A stretch of DNA of 32,399 bases, from positions 1-32,399 of the forward strand of contig NZ_JAJJND010000022.1 in NCBI RefSeq assembly GCF_029759835.1, read 5' to 3'. This DNA is from Acetobacter sp. AN02 (GTDB lineage: Bacteria; Pseudomonadota; Alphaproteobacteria; Acetobacterales; Acetobacteraceae). Both the position numbers and the translations under genes were made by a program. Numbering within the stretch: the first letter of the stretch is position 1; each line of letters opens with the position of its first letter. Shown here piece by piece: positions 8,141 through 15,916 of this stretch. The notes under the pieces were generated by a model, which saw only the letters and a program-made list of their open reading frames with translations, made no database searches and was not told the origin of the DNA.

Positions 8141-10015
8141 ATGGCCATCGATTCTGCCTTTCTTGATGAACTGCGTGCGCGGGTTCCGCTCGCTCCGCTG
8201 ATCGGGCGGCGGGTCAAGCTGGCGCGGTCGGGGCGGAACTGGAAGGGATGCTGCCCCTTTCATGGCGAGAAGACTCCCTCTTTTTACGTGTATGATGATC
8301 ACTTCCACTGTTTCGGCTGCGGGGTGCACGGGGATGCCATAAGCTTCGTGATGCAGATGGATGGCCGGAGCTTTCCGGAGGCTGTCGGGCAGCTTGCGTC
8401 CGAGGCGGGGATGGATGTGCCCCGGCCGACGCAGGAAGACCGTGCGGCAGTGGCCAGAAAGCGTGGTCTTGAGGATGTGCTGGAGGCGGCGCAGCAGATT
8501 TTTGTCCGCAGTCTGCGGGAGCCTGCGGGACGTGAGGCGCTGGCCTATCTCCGGAGGCGGGGACTTACGGACGGGACCGTTTCGGATTTCGGTCTCGGCT
8601 GGGCACCGGAGGGGCGTGGGGTTCTGACGGAGATGCTTGGCCGGGAGGGGATTTCCCCGGAGATGATGGCTGAGGCCGGGCTTATGCGTGTTGATGAGCA
8701 CGGGCATCCGAAGGGAGAGCTGTTCTGGGCGCGTGTGACGTTTCCGATCCGGGACCGGCGCGGGTCCATCGTGTCATTTGGCGGGCGGACGATGGGGGAT
8801 GGTCAGCCGAAATATCTCAATGGTCCGGAGACGGGGCTGTTTTCCAAGAGACGGCTTCTGTTCGGGCTGGATCGTGCCCGTGCTGCGTTGCGGGCGCCGC
8901 GGACATCCCGGGATGAGGTGCCGCCTGATCTGATTGTTGCGGAAGGATATATGGACGTGATTGCCCTGCATCAGGCGGGCTTTCGCGGGGCGGTTGCGCC
9001 GCTGGGTACGGCGCTGACGGCGGAGCAGCTTGAGATGCTGTGGCAGAGTGCGGCTGCGCCGGTCCTGTGCCTGGACGGGGATGCGGCGGGACGCAGGGCG
9101 GCCGTGCGGGCGACGGAGACGGCGCTGCCGCTGATTTCCAAGGAGCGCACGCTGCGTCTGTGTCTGCTTCCGGAGGGAGAGGATCCGGACAGTCTGCTGC
9201 GCGGCAGCGGCGGCACCCCGGCGATGGCTTCCCTTCTGAGTCAGGCACGTCCTCTGTCCGATATCCTGTTCGATCTGCTGGCCGGAGGGACGCCTCCCGA
9301 TGCCGGTCCGGAGGCGCGTGCGGCGCTGAGGGAGAGGCTCACGGCAGCGGCGGCGACGATTGCGGACAGGACGCTGGCGTCCGAATACCGCTCCACGCTG
9401 CTGGACAGGTTTTATGCCACGTTCCGCAGATCCGGCCGGTCGTCCGGGAGTGCGGGATGGCGATCATCTGACGGGGGGCGTCCGGGCGTCCGGCCGACGG
9501 AACACAGAGAGGTTGTTACGGATGTGCAGCGGAGTCGCCAGACAGTTCTGATGGCTCTGATCCTTCAGGAACCTTCCATTCTGTCTGCCGTTGAGGACGC
9601 ATGGTGTCAGATGGAGCTTCCTGACGACCTGTCAGAACTGAGAGAGGCTGTTCTGGACTTTGCGGCAGATGGTCTCTCAGGGGCTTCGCAGGGTTTGCGT
9701 CCCGATGATGCGGCGCGGGTTCTGATGGAGAAACTGGCAGAGGCCGGACTGGACATGCAGGCGGGAGACGTGCTCCGTGCGGCTCTTCTGCGGCAGGCCG
9801 GGGTCTCCGGGTCTGACGATGATCCTCTGTGGTCCTCTGCGGAAGCCCGGTGGTGGCATTTTTTCGGAATGCTGAACAGACGGGTTTTTCTGGAGGAAGT
9901 TGAGAAGGAGACGTTGCTGATGGTAACGAATCCGCCTGATGCGGAAGCCTGGCAGAGACTGAGCCCGAGGCTGGAGGCTGCGGAGCGCCTGAGGCGCGCC
10001 GACAGCGGCCTGTAA
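8141..10015 (+). CDS. dnaG: DNA primase
   Basis: The 624-aa primase synthesises RNA primers at the replication fork. The N-terminal CHC2 zinc finger is intact, with Cys38, His41, Cys57 and Cys60 around CCPFHGEKTPSF and FHCFGCG. The RNA polymerase domain follows, with a TOPRIM core containing Glu268 in VAEGYMDVI and the acidic pair Asp312/Asp314 in LDGDAAGR. The C-terminal ~170 residues are the less conserved helical, DnaB-interacting part. The length is usual for alphaproteobacterial DnaG. The start at 8141 gives the normal N-terminus (MAIDSAFLDELRARVPL), though the upstream ribosome-binding site is weak. It is followed after 110 bp by rpoD, the conserved core of the macromolecular synthesis operon; rpsU is not adjacent here. 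Confidence 0.97.
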   Translation: MAIDSAFLDELRARVPLAPLIGRRVKLARSGRNWKGCCPFHGEKTPSFYVYDDHFHCFGCGVHGDAISFVMQMDGRSFPEAVGQLASEAGMDVPRPTQEDRAAVARKRGLEDVLEAAQQIFVRSLREPAGREALAYLRRRGLTDGTVSDFGLGWAPEGRGVLTEMLGREGISPEMMAEAGLMRVDEHGHPKGELFWARVTFPIRDRRGSIVSFGGRTMGDGQPKYLNGPETGLFSKRRLLFGLDRARAALRAPRTSRDEVPPDLIVAEGYMDVIALHQAGFRGAVAPLGTALTAEQLEMLWQSAAAPVLCLDGDAAGRRAAVRATETALPLISKERTLRLCLLPEGEDPDSLLRGSGGTPAMASLLSQARPLSDILFDLLAGGTPPDAGPEARAALRERLTAAAATIADRTLASEYRSTLLDRFYATFRRSGRSSGSAGWRSSDGGRPGVRPTEHREVVTDVQRSRQTVLMALILQEPSILSAVEDAWCQMELPDDLSELREAVLDFAADGLSGASQGLRPDDAARVLMEKLAEAGLDMQAGDVLRAALLRQAGVSGSDDDPLWSSAEARWWHFFGMLNRRVFLEEVEKETLLMVTNPPDAEAWQRLSPRLEAAERLRRADSGL

Positions 10016-10057
10016 CTTTTGCTGACTGTTGCAGAAAAGTAACAGGGGCTTGACTCA

Positions 10058-10079
10058 GGAGGTGGGATGGACCACCTCC
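10058..10079 (+). terminator. Hairpin between dnaG and rpoD (attenuator candidate)
   Basis: A perfect 8-bp stem (GGAGGTGG pairing with CCACCTCC) with a 6-base loop lies in the 110-bp gap between dnaG and rpoD. It is followed only by a mixed CT-rich stretch (CTCTTTCTTTAT), not a clean U-run. It is therefore more likely a partial terminator, processing site or attenuator than a full stop. The left arm contains a GGAGG that the hairpin would hide. Such an element could set different dnaG and rpoD levels from a shared transcript; this is inference. Confidence 0.45.
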
Positions 10080-10164
10080 ACGCTGCCTCTTTCTTTATCT
10101 GATCGTATTTGCCGATGGGTGCGTTGTGACAACGGCGGCTCATGGCGGGGAGACTGTGCTCGAT

Positions 10165-12129
10165 ATGGCAACCAAAACCGCTACCGGTTCCGCTGCTGCC
10201 ACTGCTGATACGGATGGCGATTCCAGCCTTCTGGACACGCAGTCCGCGGCTGTCAAAAGGCTGATTGCGAAGGGCCGTGAGCGCGGCTACATCACTTTTG
10301 ACGAGCTGAATGCGGTGCTGCCTCAGGATCAGATGTCCTCCGAGCAGATCGAGGACGTGATGGCTGTCCTGTCCGAGATGGGCATTCAGGTGGTTGAGAG
10401 CGAGGAGAACGAGGACTCCGAGAACGCCGAGAAGGACGGGGAGTCCGGCAGCGAGGAAGAAGAGGAAGCGGAGGCCGAAAGCAGCGAGGGCAGCCCTTCG
10501 GGGAATGTCAGCGAGAATATCGGCCGGACCGACGATCCCGTCCGCATGTATCTGCGTGAGATGGGTGCGGTTGAACTGCTCTCCCGCGAGGGCGAGATAG
10601 CGATTGCCAAGCGCATCGAGGCCGGCCGGAACGAGATGATCGGCGGCCTGTGCGAGAGTCCCCTGACGTTCCATGCGATCGTGGCCTGGCATGAGCGTCT
10701 CAAGGCTGGCGACATGCTTTTGCGCGACATCGTTGACCTTGAGGCGATGCAGTCCGGTGCGAATGGAGATGTTCCGGTTGACGAGGCTGAGGGCGGAGAG
10801 TCCGAGGCTGATGAGACGGAGGAGTCAGAAGACGGCGAGATGGAGGAGGAGGGCAGCGGCCTTTCCCTTTCTGCTCTTGAGGAGAAGCTCAAGCCGGAAA
10901 TCTTTGAGCTGCTTGATGAGATCGAGCCGCTTTATACGAAGCTGCGTCGTCTGCAGGAGAAGCGCATCGGTGCGCTGACCAGCGGCGAGGAAAATTCAGA
11001 GAAGACCGAGGATGCCTATCTGAAGCTGCGGCGTGAGCTGGTGACGAAGGTTGAGCAGATTCATCTGCATAACAACCGTATTGAGGAGCTTGTTCTTCAG
11101 CTTAAGGAGATGTTCCGCGGGCTGAACGTGCTCGAGGGACGGATGCTGCGGCTGGCGGAAAGCTGCCGGGTCTCGCGTGATGACTTCCTGCTGAAATATC
11201 GTGGCAACGAGCTCGATCCGGGCTGGGTCGGCACGGTGTCTGCGCTGCCCGGGAAGTCCTGGAAGAACTTCGTTGCCAGACACGGCACGGATGTCGAGAC
11301 GCTGCGCAGTCAGGTTGCGGATCTCGCGCATCGGACGGGGCTGTCCGTGGGTGAGTTCCGCCGCGTCTATGCGACGGTTGCCCGTGGCGAGCGGGATGCC
11401 GCGCGCGCGAAGAAGGAGATGATCGAGGCCAATCTGCGTCTCGTGATCTCGATTGCGAAAAAATATACCAATCGCGGCCTTCAGTTCCTTGATCTGATTC
11501 AGGAAGGCAATATCGGCCTGATGAAGGCGGTCGATAAATTCGAATACCGTCGCGGTTATAAGTTCTCGACCTATGCGACCTGGTGGATACGGCAGGCGAT
11601 CACGCGTTCCATTGCGGATCAGGCGCGCACAATCCGTATTCCGGTGCATATGATCGAGACGATCAACAAGCTTGTCCGCACCTCCCGGCAGATGCTGCAT
11701 GAGATCGGGCGTGAGCCTGCACCGGAGGAGCTGGCTGAGAAGCTGGGGATGCCGCTGGAGAAGGTCCGCAAGGTTCTCAAGATTGCCAAGGAGCCGATCT
11801 CGCTCGAGACGCCGATAGGTGACGAGGAAGACAGTCATCTGGGCGACTTTATTGAGGACAAGACGGCGGTCATTCCTCTTGATGCGGCCATTCAGACCAA
11901 TCTGCGTGAGGCGACGACGCGGGTTCTGGCCTCTCTCACGCCGCGTGAGGAGCGTGTCCTGCGCATGCGCTTTGGTATCGGTATGAACACTGATCATACG
12001 CTGGAGGAGGTTGGTCAGCAGTTCAACGTGACTCGTGAGCGTATTCGTCAGATCGAGGCGAAGGCGCTGCGCAAGCTCAAGCATCCGAGCCGCAGCCGCA
12101 AGCTGCGGTCCTTCCTGGACGACAACTGA
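10165..12129 (+). CDS. rpoD: Primary sigma factor RpoD (sigma-70)
   Basis: The major vegetative sigma factor directs RNA polymerase to housekeeping promoters. The ATG at 10165 (MATKTATG...) is preferred over an upstream in-frame GTG at 10126 because it gives the usual N-terminus and has GGGGAG 12-13 bases before it. This makes a 654-aa protein; the GTG would add 13 residues. Region 1.1 is seen as [21 protein letters not shown], followed by acidic low-complexity runs around residues 85-120 and 210-230. Region 2 includes [24 protein letters not shown] and the core [20 protein letters not shown]. Region 3 and the region 4 helix-turn-helix ([20 protein letters not shown]) close the protein at FLDDN. 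All functional regions are intact. Confidence 0.97.
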   Translation: MATKTATGSAAATADTDGDSSLLDTQSAAVKRLIAKGRERGYITFDELNAVLPQDQMSSEQIEDVMAVLSEMGIQVVESEENEDSENAEKDGESGSEEEEEAEAESSEGSPSGNVSENIGRTDDPVRMYLREMGAVELLSREGEIAIAKRIEAGRNEMIGGLCESPLTFHAIVAWHERLKAGDMLLRDIVDLEAMQSGANGDVPVDEAEGGESEADETEESEDGEMEEEGSGLSLSALEEKLKPEIFELLDEIEPLYTKLRRLQEKRIGALTSGEENSEKTEDAYLKLRRELVTKVEQIHLHNNRIEELVLQLKEMFRGLNVLEGRMLRLAESCRVSRDDFLLKYRGNELDPGWVGTVSALPGKSWKNFVARHGTDVETLRSQVADLAHRTGLSVGEFRRVYATVARGERDAARAKKEMIEANLRLVISIAKKYTNRGLQFLDLIQEGNIGLMKAVDKFEYRRGYKFSTYATWWIRQAITRSIADQARTIRIPVHMIETINKLVRTSRQMLHEIGREPAPEELAEKLGMPLEKVRKVLKIAKEPISLETPIGDEEDSHLGDFIEDKTAVIPLDAAIQTNLREATTRVLASLTPREERVLRMRFGIGMNTDHTLEEVGQQFNVTRERIRQIEAKALRKLKHPSRSRKLRSFLDDN

Positions 12130-12143
12130 TAACGTCTACGGCT

Positions 12144-12710
12144 ATGTCCGCAGAGACTCCGCTGACGCATCTTGAGGTGGATGTCACGTTCCTGGAGATG
12201 ACGGCCCCGCCGGTCCGGGAGCGGGCGATCATGCCGCCGGGTCTGCGGACAGAGCATGATGTGCGGCTTGGCCTTGAGGAATATCGGACGCTTTACACAG
12301 GTGTCGGGCGGGAGTGGTGCTGGTGGATGCGGCTTGTTCTGCCGGATCATGACCTGTCCCGTATTCTGGAGAGGCCGACGACGCATATCACCCTTCTGCG
12401 GGAGGGAGCGGCTGTGCGCGGATTTTATGAACTCGATCAGATTCATGCCCGGCGCAGTGTCAATATTGCCTATTTCGGGCTGCTGCCCGGTGCCCTTGGC
12501 CGTGGCGCAGGGCGGCAGTTTCTCCGCACCGCAATTGATGAGGCGTGGTCTCTGGGGGCAGAGCGGGTGACGGTCAATACCTGCACGGCTGATCATCCGC
12601 GGGCGCTTCCGCTTTATCTGTCCGAGGGATTCAGCGTAATCCGTGTCGTGCGGGAAAGCTGGGATATTCCGGCTGTGTTCAGTCTCCGGCGTCCGGCTCA
12701 TCTGACCTGA
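12144..12710 (+). CDS. GNAT-family N-acetyltransferase
   Basis: A 188-aa protein with the GNAT fold. The acetyl-CoA-binding loop is seen as YFGLLPGALGRGAGRQFL (about residues 111-128), a variant of the Q/RxxGxG/A motif, followed by a helix and the ERVTVNTCTADHPRALPLYLSEGFSVIR segment typical of the C-terminal half. The N-terminal 60 residues are less family-like. It starts 14 bases after the rpoD stop and may be read through from it. Its last 32 bases overlap the 3' end of the convergent LysR gene. The acceptor substrate is not evident; small-molecule or protein N-acetylation are both possible. Confidence 0.82.
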   Translation: MSAETPLTHLEVDVTFLEMTAPPVRERAIMPPGLRTEHDVRLGLEEYRTLYTGVGREWCWWMRLVLPDHDLSRILERPTTHITLLREGAAVRGFYELDQIHARRSVNIAYFGLLPGALGRGAGRQFLRTAIDEAWSLGAERVTVNTCTADHPRALPLYLSEGFSVIRVVRESWDIPAVFSLRRPAHLT

Positions 12711-13641
12711 GCGGCGGGGTCGGAAGGTTCTGTTCCCAAGGGGGGACGGGCGAGAATTTTCCGGCCAGAAAATCGATCATCACCCGGACCTTCAGCGGCA
12801 TGGACGAGGATGCGGGGCGCACTGCCGAGAGCAGGAGCGGGTCGATCAGCGGATGATCGAGTGTAAGCTCCTGCAGCGTGCCGCGGCGGAGTTCCTCATC
12901 CACCATAAAGACCGGCTGATAGATAATCCCCATGCCTGCGATTGCGGCTTCACGCAGTAAGTCCCCGTTATTAGCGAGCAGGGTGCAGGAGACGGGTACG
13001 GACGGGCGCGATCGTCCTCCGAAGCTCCACAGGCTGGGACCAAGAGAGGTGCTGAGCGTATAGCCCAGGCAGTTATGACGGCTCAGGTCATCGATACGAT
13101 GCGGAGTGCCGCAGCGTGCGAGGTAGGAGGGGGCCGCGCAGAGGACGAAGCGGATTCCGGCCAGCGTGCGGGTGCGCAGCGTGCTGGCTGGCATCTGCTG
13201 CCGGATGCGCAGTGTCAGATCCCAGCCTTCATCGATCAGATCCACGATCCGGTCGTTCAGTCCGAGTTCCACCTGCACATGGGGCCAGAGTCGCGAGAAC
13301 TCGGGCAGAAGCGGTGCGACATGTCTTATGGCGAAGGAGACGGGAGCGTTGAGGCGCAGATGGCCGCGCGGTTCCAGGCGCTGGGCGCTGACATTCTGTT
13401 CCACCTCGTCCAGATCGCTGAGTATCTTCTGGCAGCCTTCGAGAAAAATCCGTCCGGCTTCCGTCAGGGAAAGCCGCCTTGTGCTGCGATGGAACAGAGC
13501 CGTGCCGAGCTGGTCCTCTAGCGCGGCGATATGGCGTGTCACCATTGTCTGGGACAGTCCGGCCTCGCGTCCGGCTGCGGCAAAGCTGCCCAGGGCTGCC
13601 ACGCGGACGAAGACCTGCATGCCTGTCAGTTTATCCGGCAT
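12679..13641 (-). CDS. LysR-family transcriptional regulator
   Basis: A 320-aa LysR regulator. The N-terminal winged helix-turn-helix runs MQVFVRVAALGSFAAAGREAGLSQTMVTRHIAALEDQLG, followed by LFHRSTRRLSLTEAG. The remainder is the substrate-binding domain, with IDLIDEGWDLTLRIR-type features common in the subgroup that controls quinone and aromatic stress genes. The ATG at 13641 places the HTH at the usual distance from the N-terminus; an ORF upstream to 13770 would add an unnatural 43-residue extension running into the next gene. It is transcribed away from the dioxygenase-yceI-flavodoxin cluster and is the likely regulator of it. Its 3' end overlaps the acetyltransferase gene by 32 bases. Confidence 0.9.
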   Translation of the reverse strand: MPDKLTGMQVFVRVAALGSFAAAGREAGLSQTMVTRHIAALEDQLGTALFHRSTRRLSLTEAGRIFLEGCQKILSDLDEVEQNVSAQRLEPRGHLRLNAPVSFAIRHVAPLLPEFSRLWPHVQVELGLNDRIVDLIDEGWDLTLRIRQQMPASTLRTRTLAGIRFVLCAAPSYLARCGTPHRIDDLSRHNCLGYTLSTSLGPSLWSFGGRSRPSVPVSCTLLANNGDLLREAAIAGMGIIYQPVFMVDEELRRGTLQELTLDHPLIDPLLLSAVRPASSSMPLKVRVMIDFLAGKFSPVPPWEQNLPTPPLRSDEPDAGD

Positions 13642-13682
13642 CTCACACTCATGGTTGGATATGAATTCCTGTATGAGCATAT

Positions 13683-13707
13683 TATCATACAGATGATACG
13701 GGATCAT
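13683..13707. promoter_or_regulatory. LysR-type operator candidate: ATCAT / ATGAT / ATCAT array
   Basis: In the 127-bp gap between the divergent LysR gene and the dioxygenase gene lie two overlapping dyads that share one arm. TATCAT-N4-ATGATA spans 13683-13698 and ATGAT-N5-ATCAT spans 13693-13707, both perfect. LysR regulators bind interrupted dyads in this position. The assignment to the adjacent LysR is inference from location. A strong Shine-Dalgarno sequence (AGGAGG at about 13756-13761) precedes the dioxygenase ATG. Confidence 0.55.
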
Positions 13708-13768
13708 CTTCCGTTCAGACACAGGCAGCGGACCGACCGGTGCGCCTGCCCGATCAGGAGGTGAGGAC

Positions 13769-14578
13769 ATGGAAACTCAGACAGCAGGCACGCGCCAGCC
13801 GGTTCTGTTTCTGCCGCACGGGGGTGGTCCATGCTTTTTCATGGACCAGCCGGAGTGGGACGGGATGGCGGATTATCTGCGGAGCATCGCGCCGGGTCTT
13901 CCGCAGCGTCCTGCGGGTATTGTGGTGGTCTCCGGGCACTGGGAAACGAAGGTGCCGACGGTCACGACCTCTCCGGTTCCGTCCCTTCTGTTCGATTATT
14001 ATGGCTTTCCCGAGCACACCTATCATCTGAAATATCCCGCGCCCGGCTCGCCCGCGCTGGCGGCGCGGGTGCGCGGGCTTTTGGATGCGGCCGGGATCAG
14101 CAGTGCGGAGGATGCGGAGCGCGGACTGGACCACGGCGTGTTCGTGCCGTTTCTGGTAGCGTTTCCTGAGGCGGATATTCCTGTTGTGGAACTGTCCCTG
14201 CAGGAAAACCTGTCTCCGGGGGAGCATCTGAGGATCGGGCAGGCGCTGGAATCGCTGAGGGACGAGAATATCCTGATCGTCACGACCGGGATGAATTTTC
14301 ATAACCTGCGTCTGTTCTGGTCTCAGGATCAGCGCGTGACGGAGGCGGCACAGCAGTTTGATGACTGGCTGGCCGGAGCGGCCGAGGCTTCTCCCGCCGT
14401 GCGGGATGAGAAGCTGCGGCACTGGGAAGAAGCTCCTGCGGCGCGGCTGTGTCATCCGCGTGAGGAGCATCTTCTGCCGCTGATGGTGGCGGCCGGAGCT
14501 GCGGGTCAGGACCTGGGTGTCCGGGACTACAGCGAAGAGGTTCTGGGAAAGGCGATGTCCGGTATCCGCTTCGGATGA
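13769..14578 (+). CDS. DODA-type class III extradiol dioxygenase family protein
   Basis: A 269-aa LigB-superfamily protein like plant DOPA 4,5-dioxygenase and E. coli YgiD. The conserved metal and active-site histidines are visible: His17 in LPHGGG, His57 in VVSGHWE, His122 in LDHGVFVP, His178 in GMNFHNLRL, and His229/His234 in CHPREEHLLPL. These enzymes use Zn or non-haem Fe(II) to open catechol-type rings, though many bacterial members have unknown substrates. The gene is the first of a three-gene plus-strand cluster with yceI and a flavodoxin-like reductase, divergent from a LysR gene. This arrangement is common for inducible responses to quinones or electrophiles. The family call is strong and the substrate unknown. 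Confidence 0.9.
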   Translation: METQTAGTRQPVLFLPHGGGPCFFMDQPEWDGMADYLRSIAPGLPQRPAGIVVVSGHWETKVPTVTTSPVPSLLFDYYGFPEHTYHLKYPAPGSPALAARVRGLLDAAGISSAEDAERGLDHGVFVPFLVAFPEADIPVVELSLQENLSPGEHLRIGQALESLRDENILIVTTGMNFHNLRLFWSQDQRVTEAAQQFDDWLAGAAEASPAVRDEKLRHWEEAPAARLCHPREEHLLPLMVAAGAAGQDLGVRDYSEEVLGKAMSGIRFG

Positions 14579-14624
14579 GACCGGCCGTTTTTCCCGCATA
14601 CTGGTAAAACAAGGAAGACAGACG

Positions 14625-15221
14625 ATGAAAAAAACGGTTCTTGCGGCTCTGTCCGCAGCTTTCCTGTCCGGCACGGCGATGGCGGCTCCGGTTCCTGTCG
14701 ATGTGCAGGCCGGCACCTACAAGGCCGAGCCGGGTCATACGCAGGTGGTTTTCAGTGTCCTGCACATGGGCTTTACGAATTACACCGGTCTGTTCTCTCA
14801 GGCATCCGGATCTCTGGTGTTCAGCCCGTCCGCACCGGCTTCGGCGAAGCTTTCGGTTACGATTCCGGTGTCCAGCGTGCAGACCACCAGCGACAGGCTG
14901 ACGGGTGAGCTGAAGGACAAGGACTGGCTGGATGCCGCGAAATATCCCGAGGCGAAGTTCGTATCCACGCATGTCGTTCCGGGTGCTGCTGGAGACGCTG
15001 TGATTGAGGGCAATCTGACCCTGCATGGCGTGACGAAGCCTGCGACACTGAAGGCACATTTCATCGGTGCAGGCACCAATCCGATGAACAAGGCCTATAC
15101 GATCGGTTTTGAGGGCAGCATGACGATCAGACGCAGCGAATTCGGCGTGAAGACCTATGTGCCCCTGATCGGTGACGAGGTGGAGCTGAAGATTGCCGGT
15201 GCATTCGAGAAGCAGGCCTGA
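14625..15221 (+). CDS. YceI-family periplasmic lipocalin-like protein
   Basis: A 198-aa secreted protein. The start at 14625 follows AAGGAAGA and gives a clean Sec signal peptide (MKKTVLAALSAAFLSGTAMA), with likely cleavage after residue 20. The mature part has the YceI pattern: TYKAEPGHTQVVFSVLHMGFTNYTGLF, then the DRLTGELKDKDWLDAAKYPEAKF segment, GNLTLHGVTKPATL, and a C-terminal RSEFGVKTYVPLIGDEVEL. YceI proteins are beta-barrels that bind isoprenoid or fatty-acid-like molecules, including polyprenyl and quinone-like lipids. It lies 46 bp after the dioxygenase and 31 bp before the flavodoxin-like gene. A shared role in handling quinones or hydrophobic stress compounds is inference. Confidence 0.93.
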   Translation: MKKTVLAALSAAFLSGTAMAAPVPVDVQAGTYKAEPGHTQVVFSVLHMGFTNYTGLFSQASGSLVFSPSAPASAKLSVTIPVSSVQTTSDRLTGELKDKDWLDAAKYPEAKFVSTHVVPGAAGDAVIEGNLTLHGVTKPATLKAHFIGAGTNPMNKAYTIGFEGSMTIRRSEFGVKTYVPLIGDEVELKIAGAFEKQA

Positions 15222-15252
15222 TCCTGATATTTATTCATAAAGGAGAGATCTG

Positions 15253-15810
15253 ATGTCTGGAATTGCTGTTGTCTACCACTCCGGCTACGGCCACACGAAG
15301 CGAATCGCCGGTCTGGTTGCGGAGGGTGCCGGAGCGGCGCTGATCGAGATCGACGCGCAGGGAGAGATTTCCGCCGAGGGATGGGATACGCTCAACGCGG
15401 CGAAGACCATCGTGTTCGGTTCACCGACCTATATGGGGAACTCGTCCTGGCAGTTTCGTAAATTTGCCGAGGCGACTTCGAAAATCTGGTATACGCGCGG
15501 ATGGCAGAACAAGCTGTTCGCGGGATTCAGCAACAGCGCCAGTCCGGTCGGTGACAAGACCCTGACGATTGAGTCCCTTCAGATTCTGGCCTCTCAGCAT
15601 GGCGGTGTGTGGATCAGCCTCGGAATGCTGCCGAGCAACACGAAGGCTGCTACCTCTGCTGATGTGAACCAGCTGGGCGGGTCTGTGGGTCTGCTGGTGC
15701 AGTCTCCGTCTGATGCGAGTGTGGACGAGATTCCTGAAGGTGGTCTGAAGACCGCCGTGGAGTTCGGCCGCCGTATTGCCGAGGTTTCCGGCCGCTATAC
15801 GCTGGCCTGA
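15253..15810 (+). CDS. Flavodoxin/WrbA-like NAD(P)H-quinone oxidoreductase
   Basis: A 185-aa flavodoxin-fold protein. The FMN phosphate-binding loop is at the very start (VVYHSGYGHTKRIA, residues 6-19). The second loop, FGSPTYMGNSSWQFRKF at about 55-71, and the FSNSASPVGDKTLTIESLQ segment resemble WrbA and related FMN reductases, which reduce quinones by two electrons and avoid semiquinone radicals. It is preceded by AGGAGAG at good distance (about 15241-15247). As third gene after the DODA-type dioxygenase and YceI it supports a LysR-controlled quinone/aromatic stress function. It could instead act as a general flavodoxin-type reductase. Confidence 0.85.
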   Translation: MSGIAVVYHSGYGHTKRIAGLVAEGAGAALIEIDAQGEISAEGWDTLNAAKTIVFGSPTYMGNSSWQFRKFAEATSKIWYTRGWQNKLFAGFSNSASPVGDKTLTIESLQILASQHGGVWISLGMLPSNTKAATSADVNQLGGSVGLLVQSPSDASVDEIPEGGLKTAVEFGRRIAEVSGRYTLA

Positions 15811-15827
15811 GATACTCTGACGGATAT

Positions 15828-15851
15828 GGGCAGGGGCTGCGGCCTCTGTCC
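15828..15851 (+). terminator. GC-rich hairpin after the flavodoxin-like gene
   Basis: A 10-bp stem (GGGCAGGGGC with GCCTCTGTCC, two G-U pairs) and a 4-base loop start 17 bases after the flavodoxin-like stop codon. There is no immediate U-run; a short T5 occurs about 35 bases later. It may mark the 3' end of the dioxygenase-yceI-flavodoxin transcript, but as a terminator it is weak. Confidence 0.35.
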
Positions 15852-15916
15852 GGGACCGGTTGCGGATGAGGGGATGCCTGGCCTCCCTTTTTCTGTATCC
15901 GGAGGGCGGACGGGGA

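Noticed and set aside
7943-8707. 254-aa minus-strand frame covering the dnaG promoter and 5' end
   Set aside because: Antisense to the conserved DnaG zinc-finger region; no motif and no ribosome-binding site.
10050-10055. TTGACT as an rpoD promoter -35 box
   Set aside because: No acceptable -10 sequence occurs 16-18 bases downstream; the position falls in the hairpin.
9607-10692. 361-aa open frame on the minus strand across the dnaG-rpoD junction
   Set aside because: Covers the ends of two conserved genes in antisense; the translated product has no domain character.
10996-12084. 362-aa open frame on the minus strand
   Set aside because: Antisense to rpoD, low complexity and without family features.
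13642-13770. 43-residue N-terminal extension of the LysR protein
   Set aside because: It would cover the operator region and overlap the dioxygenase start; LysR proteins begin shortly before the helix-turn-helix.
13754-15059. Minus-strand frames of 320 and 259 aa opposite the dioxygenase and yceI genes
   Set aside because: Both are complementary to well-supported genes and are Arg/His/Pro-rich shadows.
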